Shown here piece after piece: positions 9,421 to 18,709 of a stretch of 64,000 bases of DNA. Position numbers and translations under genes: made by a program. Origin of the DNA: Azospirillum brasilense (GTDB lineage Bacteria; Pseudomonadota; Alphaproteobacteria; Azospirillales; Azospirillaceae); the NCBI RefSeq assembly GCF_001315015.1, contig NZ_CP012915.1:1-64000 (forward strand). Direction: 5' to 3'. Position 1 is the first letter of the stretch. Each line of letters begins with the position of its first letter. The notes beneath the pieces were generated by a model, which was given only the letters and a program-made list of their open reading frames with translations, searched no databases and was not told where the DNA came from.

Positions 9421-9516
9421 CGGATGTCCCCATTCCCCGGATTCGGGACTATAACCGCGCTGGCCCCGCGCGGCGATTGCGCTATCATGCGCCTCCCTTT
9501 TGCCGGATCTGGAACC

Positions 9517-10500
9517 ATGGTCGATACCGCTCAGCTTGCTCCGCATCTGTCCAACGTCGTCAAGGACGCCGCCATTCCCGAGCTGCCCAACCACTACCGG
9601 GGCAAGGTGCGCGAGAATTACGACCTTCCCGACGGGCGGCGCGTCATCATCGCCACCGACCGGCTGTCGGCCTTCGACATCATCCTGACCGCCATCCCCT
9701 TCAAGGGGCAGGTGCTGACCCAGATCGCCCGCTACTGGTTCGAGGCGACGAAGGACCTCTGCCCGAACCACGTCCTGGAATACCCGGACCCCAACGTGGT
9801 GGTCGCCAAGCGGCTGACCATCATGCCGGTGGAGATCGTGGTCCGCGACTATCTGGCCGGCACCACCGGCACCTCGCTGTGGACGATGTACAAGAAGGGC
9901 CGGCGGGAGATGTACGGCCACGTCTTCCCCGATGGGTTGCGCGAGAACCAGAAGCTGCCGGATACCATCATCACCCCGACCACCAAGGCGTTCGACGCCG
10001 GCCATGACGAGGAGCTGACCGCCGCCCAGATCGTCGAGCGCGGGCTGCTGACCCAGGCCCAGTGGGACGAGGTGACGGCGAAGGCGCTGGCCCTGTTCGC
10101 CCGCGGGCGCGAGATCGCGGCGGCGCGCGGCCTGATCCTGGTGGACACCAAGTACGAGTTCGGCTTCGACGAGGCCGGCAACATCATCCTCGCCGACGAG
10201 ATCCACACGCCGGACAGCAGCCGCTACTGGTTCGCCGCCAGCTATCCCGAGCGGTACGAGGCCGGGCAGCGTCCGGAGAGCTTCGACAAGGACTTCGTGC
10301 GGAGCTGGGTGACCCAGCGCTGCGACCCCTACAAGGACGCCATCCCGGAAATCCCGGCGGAGGTCGTGCTGGAAGCCGCCCGCATCTACATCGAAGCCTT
10401 CGAGACGATCACCGGCCAGACCTTCGAGGTTCCGACGGAGGTCACGCCGGCGGTGGAGCGCATCCGGGCCAATCTGGCGCCGTACTTCGCGAAGCCGTGA
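9517..10500 (+). CDS. purC: Phosphoribosylaminoimidazole-succinocarboxamide synthase (long form)
   Basis: SAICAR synthetase joins CAIR and aspartate with ATP in purine synthesis. Signatures are [20 protein letters not shown] near residue 30, [34 protein letters not shown] and [11 protein letters not shown]. At 327 residues it belongs to the longer group resembling the yeast enzyme, not the bacterial form of about 240 residues. An alternative in-frame ATG lies at 9487, ten codons earlier; neither has a strong ribosome site. The stop is followed at once by the 2-hydroxyacid dehydrogenase start (TGATG). Confidence 0.93.
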   Translation: MVDTAQLAPHLSNVVKDAAIPELPNHYRGKVRENYDLPDGRRVIIATDRLSAFDIILTAIPFKGQVLTQIARYWFEATKDLCPNHVLEYPDPNVVVAKRLTIMPVEIVVRDYLAGTTGTSLWTMYKKGRREMYGHVFPDGLRENQKLPDTIITPTTKAFDAGHDEELTAAQIVERGLLTQAQWDEVTAKALALFARGREIAAARGLILVDTKYEFGFDEAGNIILADEIHTPDSSRYWFAASYPERYEAGQRPESFDKDFVRSWVTQRCDPYKDAIPEIPAEVVLEAARIYIEAFETITGQTFEVPTEVTPAVERIRANLAPYFAKP

Positions 10501-11444
10501 TGAAGATCGCCATCCTCGACGATTACCAGAACGTCGCGCGCGATCTGGCGGAGTGGCATCGCCTGCCCAACGGCAGCGCGCTGACGGTCTTCGAACGGCC
10601 GATCCCGGCGGAGGAGGTGGCGGGGACGCTCGCCCCCTACAGCGTCCTGGTCATCATGCGGGAACGCACGCCGTTCCCCGCGTCGCTGATCGACGCGCTG
10701 CCGAACCTGCGGCTTCTCGTCACCACGGGCGGGCGCAACAACGCCATCGACCTGGAGGCTTGCAAGGCCCGCGGCATCACCGTCTGCGGGACCGGCATGG
10801 TCGGCACCCCGGCGGCGGAGCTGACCTGGGGCCTGATCCTGGCGCTGGTCAAGCGCATCCCGCAGGAGGAGCGCGGCCTGCGCGCCGGCCGCTGGCAGGC
10901 CGGCCTGACTCAGGGACTGGCCGGCAAGCGCCTCGGCCTCGTCGGGCTGGGCAAGCTGGGCACCCAGGTGGCGCGGGTCGGCCAAGCCTTCGGGATGGAG
11001 GTCGCGGCCTGGAGCCCCAACCTGACCGACGAGCGTGCGGCGGCAGCCGGCGTTTCCCGTCTGGACAAGCGCGACCTGTTCGCCACCTCCGACATCGTCA
11101 GCGTCCATCTGGTGCTGGGCGAGCGGACGCGCGGTGTGGTCGGGGCGGAGGACATCGACGCGATGAAGCCCTCGGCCTTCTTCGTGAACACGTCGCGTGC
11201 CGGTCTGGTGGACGGGGACGCCCTGCTGGCGGCCCTGCACGAGCACCGCATCGCGGGGGCCGGTCTGGATGTCTTCCCCGTGGAACCGCTGCCGGCGGAC
11301 AGCCCCTGGCTGGAGGCGCCGAACACGGTGCTGACGCCGCATCTGGGCTATGTCACCCGCGAAAACTACGACGTCTTCTACCGCGACGCGCTGGACGACA
11401 TCCTCGCCTGGCACGCCGGCGAGCCGGTGCGGATGCTCGCTTAA
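10500..11444 (+). CDS. D-2-hydroxyacid dehydrogenase family protein
   Basis: The 314-residue NAD(P)-dependent oxidoreductase interconverts a 2-hydroxy acid and a 2-oxo acid. The nucleotide-binding loop reads RLGLVGLGKLGTQVA near residue 145. The catalytic residues are visible as Arg in NTSRAGLVD, Glu in LDVFPVEPLP and His in LTPHLGYVT. The N-terminal segment [13 protein letters not shown] is typical of a subgroup common in proteobacteria. The ATG shares one base with the purC stop, so the two are cotranscribed, although no metabolic link is obvious. The substrate cannot be predicted. A strong hairpin follows the stop. Confidence 0.88.
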   Translation: MKIAILDDYQNVARDLAEWHRLPNGSALTVFERPIPAEEVAGTLAPYSVLVIMRERTPFPASLIDALPNLRLLVTTGGRNNAIDLEACKARGITVCGTGMVGTPAAELTWGLILALVKRIPQEERGLRAGRWQAGLTQGLAGKRLGLVGLGKLGTQVARVGQAFGMEVAAWSPNLTDERAAAAGVSRLDKRDLFATSDIVSVHLVLGERTRGVVGAEDIDAMKPSAFFVNTSRAGLVDGDALLAALHEHRIAGAGLDVFPVEPLPADSPWLEAPNTVLTPHLGYVTRENYDVFYRDALDDILAWHAGEPVRMLA

Positions 11445-11447
11445 GGA

Positions 11448-11501
11448 CGGGACGCTGCCGCCCCGCCCTTCCCGTGATGAAGGGGAGGGCGGGGCGTCCC
11501 G
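11448..11501 (+). terminator. Strong bipartite hairpin after the purC unit
   Basis: Outer arms CGGGACGC and GCGTCCCG enclose an inner stem of GCCCCGCCC pairing with GGGCGGGGC, with a short loop. The structure starts three bases after the stop codon and is followed at about 11520 by AATTTTT, so it fits an intrinsic terminator with a distant U tract. The remaining 419 bases to ptsN (11502-11920) hold no convincing gene. They probably include the ptsN promoter, which I could not locate. Confidence 0.6.
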
Positions 11502-11920
11502 AACGCTCAAGCCCTTGATAATTTTTCGGCTTCCGTGTTGTCCCGGATCGGCGCATCCGCGCGGCGTCGTTCCGCATCGCTCATCCGTTTTTCGCACCCG
11601 CCACACGGATTGTGGGATTACAGCCGCGGCCAAGACGTAGATGGATGGCAACCTCGCCACTTGCGGGGCGCGATTCCACGCCCAAAATGGGTGGGGAGCC
11701 TGCGGCAAGGGCGGGAGAGGAACGAGGTGTGTTGCGAGGCGCGGGCCCTGCCGGGGTTGCGTGCCCGTGGGGTGGGGCGGCTACCGGACCTGACGGCGAT
11801 TGGCGTCGTGGACAAAGCGTGCCGAATTTGATTGGAAGTCTGTTGGTTCATGGCCATCCCGGCACGGACCGCGGATGGTCGGGACAGGAGACGGAAGGTT
11901 TGCCACCCATGGAGACAGGA

Positions 11921-12409
11921 ATGAACATCTCGGACCTCTTGTCCGCACACAACGTCATTCTCGATGCCGGGCCGGCCAACAAGGAAACCCTGCTGGACCT
12001 CCTCGCCAGCGAGGCGTCCAGCCGCATCGGGGCCCCCAAGGAAGACATTCTCAAGGCCCTGCAGGCGCGGGAGCACATCGGCTCCACGGCGCTGGGCAAG
12101 GGGGTGGCGCTTCCCCACACGGAACTGCGTGGGACCGAAAACCCGCTGGTGCTGTTCGCGCGGCTCCGCAAGCCCATCGATTTCGAGGCCCGCGACGACG
12201 AGCCGGTGGACCTGTTCTTCCTCGTCCTCTGGCCGACCGCGACCCGCAAGGGCCTGCTGCCCGTCATGGGCGAGATCTGCAAGGCCCTGCGCGACCCGCA
12301 ATCCCTGCGCAAGCTGCGTCAGGCGGAAACGCCCGACACGGTGGTGCAACTCGTCCGGCAGGCGCTTCCCCTCAACGCCGAACGGGAGCTTGACGACGAC
12401 GATTTCTGA
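11921..12409 (+). CDS. ptsN: Nitrogen-type phosphotransferase protein EIIA(Ntr)
   Basis: EIIA(Ntr) is the terminal phosphocarrier of the regulatory PTS(Ntr). It typically controls potassium transport, nitrogen metabolism or polymer storage and does not transport sugar. The 162-residue PTS_EIIA_2 domain has the phosphorylatable His66 in GKGVALPHTEL, the preceding EHIGSTALGKG and the segment VDLFFLVLWP. The ATG at 11921 has GGAG six bases before it; METGMNISD at 11909 is an alternative. The common rpoN-hpf neighbours are absent. It lies directly upstream of the Mrp antiporter operon, and a shared role in ion balance is possible but unproven. Confidence 0.9.
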   Translation: MNISDLLSAHNVILDAGPANKETLLDLLASEASSRIGAPKEDILKALQAREHIGSTALGKGVALPHTELRGTENPLVLFARLRKPIDFEARDDEPVDLFFLVLWPTATRKGLLPVMGEICKALRDPQSLRKLRQAETPDTVVQLVRQALPLNAERELDDDDF

Positions 12410-12524
12410 CCGAGCGATTTCTGGCCGGCGCGGCGAGGGACCCCCATCCTTCCTATATTCGTAAAGCCGACAGTTCTCAGCATTTTGGCCCCTCCGATTG
12501 CCCGAGACCCCCTTGTCACAGACC

Positions 12525-15503
12525 ATGTCCGACGCCCTGTTGCTCCTGGCCGCCACCGGCCTTCCGTTCGCCGGCGCGATCGTCGCCGGGATGCTGCCGA
12601 CGCACGCGCGCAACACCGCGGCGTGGTTGGCCGGTGCGATCGCGATCATCGGGCTGGGTCTGGTGTGGGCGGCCTATCCGACGGTGGCGGCGGGCGGGGT
12701 GATCCGTCATTCGATGGCCTGGATGCCGTCGCTCGGCCTGGATTTCACGCTGCGGATGGACGGCTTCGCGTGGCTGTTCGCCGGGCTGGTGTTCGGGGTC
12801 GGCGCGCTCGTCGTGCTCTACGCGCGCTATTACATGTCGGCGGACGATCCGGTCCCGCGCTTCTTCGCGTTCCTGCTGGCCTTCATGGGGTCGATGACGG
12901 GGGTGGTGCTCTCCGGCAACCTGATTCAGCTCGCCTTCTTCTGGGAGTTGACCAGCCTCTTCTCCTTCCTGCTGATCGGCTACTGGCATCACACGGCGGC
13001 GGCGCGCGACGGCGCGCGCATGGCGCTGACCATCACGGCGACGGGCGGGCTGTGCCTGTTCGCGGGGGTGCTGCTGCTCGGCCACATCGCCGGCAGCTAC
13101 AACCTCGACGTCGTTCTGGCCTCGGGCGACAAGATCCGCGAACACGCGCTCTACCTGCCGGCGCTGGTCCTCATCCTGATGGGCGCCTTGACCAAGAGCG
13201 CGCAGTTCCCGTTCCATTTCTGGCTGCCGCACGCCATGGCGGCGCCCACCCCCGTCTCGGCCTATCTGCACTCGGCGACCCTGGTGAAGGCCGGCGTCTT
13301 CCTGATGGCCCGGCTGTGGCCGGTGCTGGCGGGGACGGACGCGTGGTTCTGGATCGTCGGCAGCGCCGGTCTGGCCACCCTGCTGATCGGCGCCTATGTG
13401 GCGATCTTCCAGAACGACCTGAAAGGACTTCTGGCCTATTCGACCATCAGCCATCTCGGGCTGATCACCCTGCTGCTCGGCCTCAACAGCGAACTCGCCA
13501 TGGTCGCGGCGATCTTCCACATCCTCAACCACGCCGCCTTCAAGGCGTCGCTGTTCATGGCCGCCGGTATCATCGACCATGAGACGGGAACCCGCGACCT
13601 CCGGCGCCTGTCCGGACTGAACCGTTTCATGCCCTTCACGACGCGGCTGGCGATGGTGGCCGCCGCCGCCATGGCGGGCGTGCCGCTGATGAACGGCTTC
13701 ATCTCGAAGGAGATGTTCTTCGCCGAGACGCTGACGGCCCAGGGGTCCGTGACCTTCCTGCTCGACATCCTGCCCTTCGCCGCCATGGTGGCGAGCGCCT
13801 TCGCGGTGGCCTATTCGCTGCGCTTCATCCACGGCGCCTTCTTCGGCCCCGACCCGGTCGACCTGCCGCACCTGCCGCACGAGCCGCCGGCCTGGATGCG
13901 GCTGCCCGTCGAGATCCTGGCGCTGGCCTGCATCATCATCGGTCTGCTGCCCGCGGCCACCGTGGGACCGTATCTGAACATGGCGGCCCACGCCGCGCTC
14001 GGCGCCGCGACGCCGGAATACAGCTTGGCGGTCTGGCACGGCTTCAACACGCCGCTGGTGATGAGCCTGCTCGCCCTGGCGGCCGGCGTGACGCTTTATT
14101 TCCTGCTGCAGCCGCTGTTCCGGAACAACATCGAGGGCCCGCCCTTCATCAGCCGACTGGAAGGCCGCCGCATGTTCGAGCGGAGCATGGTCTTCCTGTC
14201 CTGGCGCCTTGCCCGGACCCTGGAGGGCCTGCTGGGCACCCGGCGTCTGCAGCCCCAGCTGCGGCTGGTCGTCTGCGTCGCCATCCTGGCCGCGGGCTGG
14301 GCGGTCTACCGGCGCGGGCTCGGCCCCGGCAATCTGGTGCCGCAGGGCATCGACCCCGTGCTCGCCCTGATCTGGGCGATCGGCGCCGCCTGCGCGCTGG
14401 GGGCGGCGTGGCAGGCCAAGTTCCACCGCCTCGCCGCGCTGATCCTGCTCGGTGGCACCGGTCTGGTCACCTGCGTCACCTTCGTCTGGTTCTCCGCCCC
14501 CGACCTCGCGCTGACCCAGCTGCTGGTCGAGATCGTCACCACGATCCTGCTGCTGCTCGGCCTGCGCTGGCTGCCCAAGCGGTTGCCCGGCACCGGCACG
14601 TCGGAGGTGATGCGGACGGGGCGCCGCCTGCGCGACCTCGCCATCGCCATCACCGCCGGGCTCGGCATGGCGGGGCTGGCCTTCGGCGTGATGACCCGCT
14701 TCCCGCCGGAGATCCTGGCGCAGCATTTCCTGGAGCGCGCCTACACCGAAGGCGGCGGCACCAACGTCGTCAACGTGATCCTGGTCGACTTCCGCGGATT
14801 CGACACGCTGGGCGAGATCGCCGTGCTGGGCGTGGTGGCGCTGACCGCCTACGCGCTGCTGCGCCGCTTCCGCCCGGCCCCCGACAGCGTGGACGTGCCG
14901 GAGCAGCAGCGCGACCAGAGCGCCTACGACATCGCCCGGCCGGAGCGGCGGGAGGGCGACACGGTGGCCGATTGGCTGCTGATCCCGTCGGTGATCGCGC
15001 GTCTGCTGTTCCCGGTGGTCGGCATGGTCGCGCTGTTCCTGCTGCTGCGCGGCCACGACCTGCCCGGCGGCGGCTTCGCCGCGGGGCTGATGGGCTCGAT
15101 CGCCATGATCCTGCAATACATGCTGGGCGGGACGCAGTGGGTGGAGGCGCGGCTGCGCGTGCTGCCGCTGCGCTGGATGGGTCTCGGGCTTCTGCTGGCC
15201 GCCGGCACGGGCCTGGGCGCCCTGCTGTTCGGGCGGCCTTTCCTGACCACCTATTTCGCCTACGCGAACCTGCCGCTCATCGGGGAGATCCCGACGGCCA
15301 GCGCTCTGCTGTTCGACATCGGCGTGTTCGCGCTGGTCATCGGCGCCACCATGCTGACCCTGATCGCGCTGGCCCGCCAGTCGGTCCGCGGTCATCGCGC
15401 CGCAGCACCCCGCGTCCCGGCGGCGAGCCCCCCCGTGGCGCCCGCTCCGGTCGCGACCAATGCCCCGACCGGCGCCCCAACCGCCGCAACCGGAGACGAC
15501 TGA
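12525..15503 (+). CDS. mrpA: Mrp/Pha Na+(K+)/H+ antiporter subunit A fused to subunit B
   Basis: This 992-residue membrane protein joins a NuoL-like MrpA part and a C-terminal MrpB part, as in the phaAB fusions of rhizobia. The Nuo-like core shows FFWELTSLFSFLLIGYWH, TKSAQFPFHFWLPHAMAAPTP (with the conserved Lys and His) and YSTISHLGL. The MrpB part, residues about 810-960, has LFLLLRGHDLPGGGFAAGL. An Ala/Pro-rich cytoplasmic tail follows. The complex exchanges cytoplasmic Na+ or K+ for protons. ATG at 12525 is chosen; a TTG nine codons upstream is possible and neither has a clear ribosome site. The stop overlaps mrpC by one base. Confidence 0.92.
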   Translation: MSDALLLLAATGLPFAGAIVAGMLPTHARNTAAWLAGAIAIIGLGLVWAAYPTVAAGGVIRHSMAWMPSLGLDFTLRMDGFAWLFAGLVFGVGALVVLYARYYMSADDPVPRFFAFLLAFMGSMTGVVLSGNLIQLAFFWELTSLFSFLLIGYWHHTAAARDGARMALTITATGGLCLFAGVLLLGHIAGSYNLDVVLASGDKIREHALYLPALVLILMGALTKSAQFPFHFWLPHAMAAPTPVSAYLHSATLVKAGVFLMARLWPVLAGTDAWFWIVGSAGLATLLIGAYVAIFQNDLKGLLAYSTISHLGLITLLLGLNSELAMVAAIFHILNHAAFKASLFMAAGIIDHETGTRDLRRLSGLNRFMPFTTRLAMVAAAAMAGVPLMNGFISKEMFFAETLTAQGSVTFLLDILPFAAMVASAFAVAYSLRFIHGAFFGPDPVDLPHLPHEPPAWMRLPVEILALACIIIGLLPAATVGPYLNMAAHAALGAATPEYSLAVWHGFNTPLVMSLLALAAGVTLYFLLQPLFRNNIEGPPFISRLEGRRMFERSMVFLSWRLARTLEGLLGTRRLQPQLRLVVCVAILAAGWAVYRRGLGPGNLVPQGIDPVLALIWAIGAACALGAAWQAKFHRLAALILLGGTGLVTCVTFVWFSAPDLALTQLLVEIVTTILLLLGLRWLPKRLPGTGTSEVMRTGRRLRDLAIAITAGLGMAGLAFGVMTRFPPEILAQHFLERAYTEGGGTNVVNVILVDFRGFDTLGEIAVLGVVALTAYALLRRFRPAPDSVDVPEQQRDQSAYDIARPERREGDTVADWLLIPSVIARLLFPVVGMVALFLLLRGHDLPGGGFAAGLMGSIAMILQYMLGGTQWVEARLRVLPLRWMGLGLLLAAGTGLGALLFGRPFLTTYFAYANLPLIGEIPTASALLFDIGVFALVIGATMLTLIALARQSVRGHRAAAPRVPAASPPVAPAPVATNAPTGAPTAATGDD

Positions 15504-15847
15504 TGGAACTTATCCTCGCCCTCGGGATCGGGGTGCTGACGGGCTCCGGCGTCTGGCTGCTGCTGCGTCCCCGCACCTTCCAGGTCATCATCGGCCTGTC
15601 GCTGCTCTCCTACGCCGTCAACCTCTTCATCTTCTCGACCGGCGGCCTGCGCACGGGGGCGGCGCCGGTGCTGGAGCGCGGCATGGCCGGCAGCCTCGCC
15701 ACCCACGCCGACCCGGTGCCGCAGGCCCTGGTCCTCACGGCCATCGTCATCAGCTTCGCGACGACGGCGCTGTTCCTCGTCCTGCTCCTCGCCGCGCGAG
15801 GACTGACGGGAACCGACCATGTGGACGGTAAGGAGAAGTCCCGGTGA
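15503..15847 (+). CDS. mrpC: Mrp antiporter subunit C (NuoK-like)
   Basis: The 114-residue subunit has three predicted membrane helices and resembles NuoK of complex I. Typical segments are GSGVWLLLRPRTFQVIIGLS, LLSYAVNLFIFSTG and DPVPQALVLTAIVISFATTA; the last is the family signature. It starts on the TGATG junction with mrpA and ends within the GTGA junction with mrpD. It is required for assembly of the antiporter complex. Confidence 0.93.
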   Translation: MELILALGIGVLTGSGVWLLLRPRTFQVIIGLSLLSYAVNLFIFSTGGLRTGAAPVLERGMAGSLATHADPVPQALVLTAIVISFATTALFLVLLLAARGLTGTDHVDGKEKSR

Positions 15848-17490
15848 ACGGGTGGCCAATGAGCGCTTGGATGGATCATCTGGTGATCGCTCCGATCATC
15901 ATCCCGCTGCTGGTCGGCGCGGTGCTGATGCTGATCGACGAGCGGCGGCGGGCGCTGAAGGCCACGCTTGGCGTGGTGTCGGCCTCGGCGCTGCTGGCGC
16001 TGGCGGTGCTGCTGCTCTATCTGACGGACCACACCGCCACGGGAGCGGACGCCACCGTGCGCGTCTACCGGCTGGGCGACTGGCCGTCGCTGTTCGGCAT
16101 CGTCCTGGTGCTCGACCGGCTGTCGGCGATGATGCTGGTGCTGACCGGCATCCTTGGCCTGTCCGCCCTGGTCTTCGCGCTGGCGCGCTGGCAGAAGGCG
16201 GGGGCGCATTTCCATTCGCTGTTCCAGTTCCAGCTGATGGGGCTGAACGGCGCCTTCCTGACCGGCGACCTGTTCAACCTCTTCGTCTTCTTCGAGATCA
16301 TGCTGGCCGCGTCCTACGGCTTGGCGCTGCACGGCTCCGGCCTCGCACGCGTGCGCGCCGGGCTGCACTACATCGCCATCAACCTGGCGGCGTCCCTGCT
16401 CTTCCTGATCGGGGTGAGCATGATCTACGGCGTGTCCGGCACGCTGAACATGGCGGAGCTGGCCGTCCGCATCGCCGCGGTGGCGCCGGAGGACCGCGGC
16501 CTGCTGGAGGCCGGGGCGGCGATCCTCGGCGTCGCCTTCCTCATCAAGGCGGGCATGTGGCCGCTGGGCTTCTGGCTGCCGAACACCTACACCACGGTCG
16601 GGGCGCCGTCCGCCGCGATCATCTCGATCCTCAGCAAGGTCGGCATCTACGCCATCATCCGGATCTGGCTGCTGGTCTTCGGCGACAGCGCCGGCACCTC
16701 GGCGGGGTTCGGCGGGCACTGGCTGCTGATCGGCGGGGTCCTGACCATCGCCTTCGGCTCCATCGCGGTGCTGGCGACGCAGAATCTGGCGCGGCTGGCC
16801 GGGGCCAGCGTGCTGGTGTCCTCCGGCACGCTGCTGGCCGCCATCGGCGCCGGGCAGGTGGCGGTGACCGGCGGCGCGCTGTTCTACATGACCAGCTCCG
16901 TCCTGGCGATCGCCGGGCTGTTCCTGCTGATCGAGCTGGTCGAACGCGGCCGCATGGTCGGTGCCGACGTGCTGGCGGTGACGCGCGAGGCCTTCGGTGA
17001 GGGCGAAGACGAGGAATCGGACGACGACGACGCCATCGGCGTGTCGATCCCGGCGATCATGGCGATCCTCGGCATCGCCTTCATGGCCTGCGCGCTTCTG
17101 CTCGCCGGGCTGCCGCCGCTGTCCGGTTTCCTCGCCAAGTTCGCCATCCTGGCGCCGATGCTGGCGCAGGGGACGGAGGGGCTTCCCTTCACCACCTGGG
17201 CGCTGATGGCGGCGCTGATCCTGTCCGGTCTGGCGACGGTGGTCGCGATGAGCCGAACCGGCATCGACGTCTTCTGGGCGTCGCCGGCCGGCGACCTGCC
17301 GCGCGTGCGCCTCGTGGAACTCGGGCCGGTGATGCTGCTGCTGGCGCTCTGCGTGGCGCTGACCGTCCAGGCCGGACCGGTGATGCGCTACATGGAGGAC
17401 ACCGCCCGCTCCCTTCACGGGCCTGAACGCTACGTCCAGGGGGTGATGACCACCGCGGCGCCGGGAACCGGCAAGGGGGTCGCGCCATGA
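15844..17490 (+). CDS. mrpD: Mrp antiporter subunit D (NuoM/N-like)
   Basis: This 548-residue polytopic protein is the second proton-channel-like subunit. Family marks are FNLFVFFEIMLAASYGL with its Glu, LIKAGMWPLGFWLPNTY with the conserved Lys, and GLPPLSGFLAKF. A short acidic loop (residues 383-396, EGEDEESDDDD) interrupts the membrane part. The GTG at 15844 is preferred because AGGAG lies eight bases upstream, and it overlaps the mrpC stop. An ATG at 15859 is the alternative. Confidence 0.93.
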   Translation: MNGWPMSAWMDHLVIAPIIIPLLVGAVLMLIDERRRALKATLGVVSASALLALAVLLLYLTDHTATGADATVRVYRLGDWPSLFGIVLVLDRLSAMMLVLTGILGLSALVFALARWQKAGAHFHSLFQFQLMGLNGAFLTGDLFNLFVFFEIMLAASYGLALHGSGLARVRAGLHYIAINLAASLLFLIGVSMIYGVSGTLNMAELAVRIAAVAPEDRGLLEAGAAILGVAFLIKAGMWPLGFWLPNTYTTVGAPSAAIISILSKVGIYAIIRIWLLVFGDSAGTSAGFGGHWLLIGGVLTIAFGSIAVLATQNLARLAGASVLVSSGTLLAAIGAGQVAVTGGALFYMTSSVLAIAGLFLLIELVERGRMVGADVLAVTREAFGEGEDEESDDDDAIGVSIPAIMAILGIAFMACALLLAGLPPLSGFLAKFAILAPMLAQGTEGLPFTTWALMAALILSGLATVVAMSRTGIDVFWASPAGDLPRVRLVELGPVMLLLALCVALTVQAGPVMRYMEDTARSLHGPERYVQGVMTTAAPGTGKGVAP

Positions 17491-17975
17491 AGCGCTGGTG
17501 GCCCTATCCGCTGCTGACCGCCGCGCTGGTGGCGATGTGGCTGCTGCTGACCGAGAGCGTGGCGCTGGGCTCCATCCTGATGGGGGGCATCCTGGCGACC
17601 GTCGCGCTCTGGGGCTTCGCCGCGCTCGACCCGCCGGGCGGACGGCTGAAGCGGCCGCGCGCCGCCGTCGCGCTGGCCGCGCTGGTGATGGCCGACGTCG
17701 CGCGCTCCAACCTCGCGGTCGCCAAGATCATTCTAAACCCGCGCAAGACGGAGCGGGTGTCCGGCTTCCTGCGCATCCCCCTCGACATGCGGGCGCCCTA
17801 CGGTCTGGCGACTCTGGCCTGCATCATCACGGGGACGCCGGGGACGATCTGGGTGGAGTACAACTCCGCGAACAACACCATCCTTCTCCACATCCTCGAT
17901 CTGGTCGACGAGAAGACCTGGATCGACACCATCAAGGGACGGTATGAGAAGCGCCTGATGGAGATCTTCGAATGA
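17487..17975 (+). CDS. mrpE: Mrp antiporter subunit E
   Basis: The 162-residue subunit has an N-terminal membrane pair and a cytoplasmic C-terminal region. MrpE family blocks are visible: VMADVARSNLAVAKIIL, GFLRIPLDMRAPYGLATLAC, IITGTPGTIWVEYN and ILLHILDLVDEKTW. It overlaps mrpD and mrpF by 4 bp each, so the operon is tightly coupled. Confidence 0.93.
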   Translation: MKRWWPYPLLTAALVAMWLLLTESVALGSILMGGILATVALWGFAALDPPGGRLKRPRAAVALAALVMADVARSNLAVAKIILNPRKTERVSGFLRIPLDMRAPYGLATLACIITGTPGTIWVEYNSANNTILLHILDLVDEKTWIDTIKGRYEKRLMEIFE

Positions 17976-18253
17976 CCGCCACGCTGCTGCTCTGGTCGAT
18001 CTTCCTGGCGCAGATCCTGCTGGTCGCCGCCATGGCCTGCGCGACCATCCGCGTGCTGCGCGGGCCGCGGGCGCAGGACCGGGTGCTCGGGCTCGACACG
18101 CTGTACGTCAACGCCACGATGCTGCTGCTGACCTTCGGCATCCGCACCGGCAGCACGCTCTATTTCGAGGCCGCGCTGATCATCGCGCTGCTCGGCTTCG
18201 TCGCGACGGCGGCGCTGGCGAAGTTCCTCATGCGCGGAGAGGTGATCGAATGA
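17972..18253 (+). CDS. mrpF: Mrp antiporter subunit F
   Basis: The 93-residue protein has three membrane helices. Typical MrpF features are ATIRVLRGPRAQDRVLGLDT between helices one and two and the terminal ALLGFVATAALAKFLMRG. The start and stop both lie in 4-bp overlaps with mrpE and mrpG. Confidence 0.93.
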   Translation: MTATLLLWSIFLAQILLVAAMACATIRVLRGPRAQDRVLGLDTLYVNATMLLLTFGIRTGSTLYFEAALIIALLGFVATAALAKFLMRGEVIE

Positions 18254-18651
18254 CGCATCTGGCCGACCTGCCGGTCTGGGCGGCGATCCCGGTGGCGCTG
18301 CTCCTCCTGCTCGGCGCCTCGCTGGCGCTGATCGGGTCCATCGGGTTCGTGCGGCTGCGCAGCTTCTACGAGCGCGTCCACGCCCCGACGCTGGGCACCA
18401 CCATGGGCATCGGCTCCGTGCTGCTGGCCTCGATGCTGTGCTTCACCGTGCTGCAGTCGCGGCTGGTTCTGCACGAGATCCTGATCGCGGTCTCCATGCT
18501 CGTGACCACGCCGATCACGCTGATGCTGCTCGCCCGCGCCGCCCTCTACCGCGACCGCAGCGAGGGCAGCGACGACGTGCCGGCGGCTCCGCCGGCCCCG
18601 CCGGTCCAGACCGCCGCGCCGCCGGCCCCGGACGCCGCTCCGCCGGTGTAG
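18250..18651 (+). CDS. mrpG: Mrp antiporter subunit G
   Basis: The 133-residue last subunit has three membrane helices. The family core is LIGSIGFVRLRSFYERVHAP, followed by TLGTTMGIGSVLLAS and ITLMLLARAALYRDR. The final 30 residues are a Pro/Ala-rich cytoplasmic extension that most MrpG proteins lack. It ends the operon; the palindromic direct repeat at 18669-18709 follows 17 bp later. Confidence 0.92.
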   Translation: MTHLADLPVWAAIPVALLLLLGASLALIGSIGFVRLRSFYERVHAPTLGTTMGIGSVLLASMLCFTVLQSRLVLHEILIAVSMLVTTPITLMLLARAALYRDRSEGSDDVPAAPPAPPVQTAAPPAPDAAPPV

Positions 18652-18668
18652 AGTTTCCTTGCAGTACG

Positions 18669-18709
18669 TCAGGTCGCCTCGACCTTTGGCGATCAGGTCG
18701 CCTCGACCT
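18669..18709. repeat. 17-bp direct repeat, each copy a small hairpin, between convergent genes
   Basis: TCAGGTCGCCTCGACCT occurs at 18669-18685 and again at 18693-18709. Each copy contains the symmetry AGGTCG-CCT-CGACCT. The second copy encodes the last codons and the stop of the VOC gene, so the first looks like a duplication of that 3' end. Lying between convergent mrpG and the VOC gene, the pair may work as a two-way terminator. Confidence 0.6.

Noticed and set aside
8695-10206. A 503-residue minus-strand frame extending the phosphopantetheinyl transferase upstream over purC
   Set aside because: Sequence before MRETEEIQ at 9420 is antisense to the well-identified purC gene and has no domain.
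12516-15395. A 959-residue minus-strand frame opposite the mrpA gene
   Set aside because: The product is a Gln/Arg/His-rich shadow of a firmly identified membrane protein gene.
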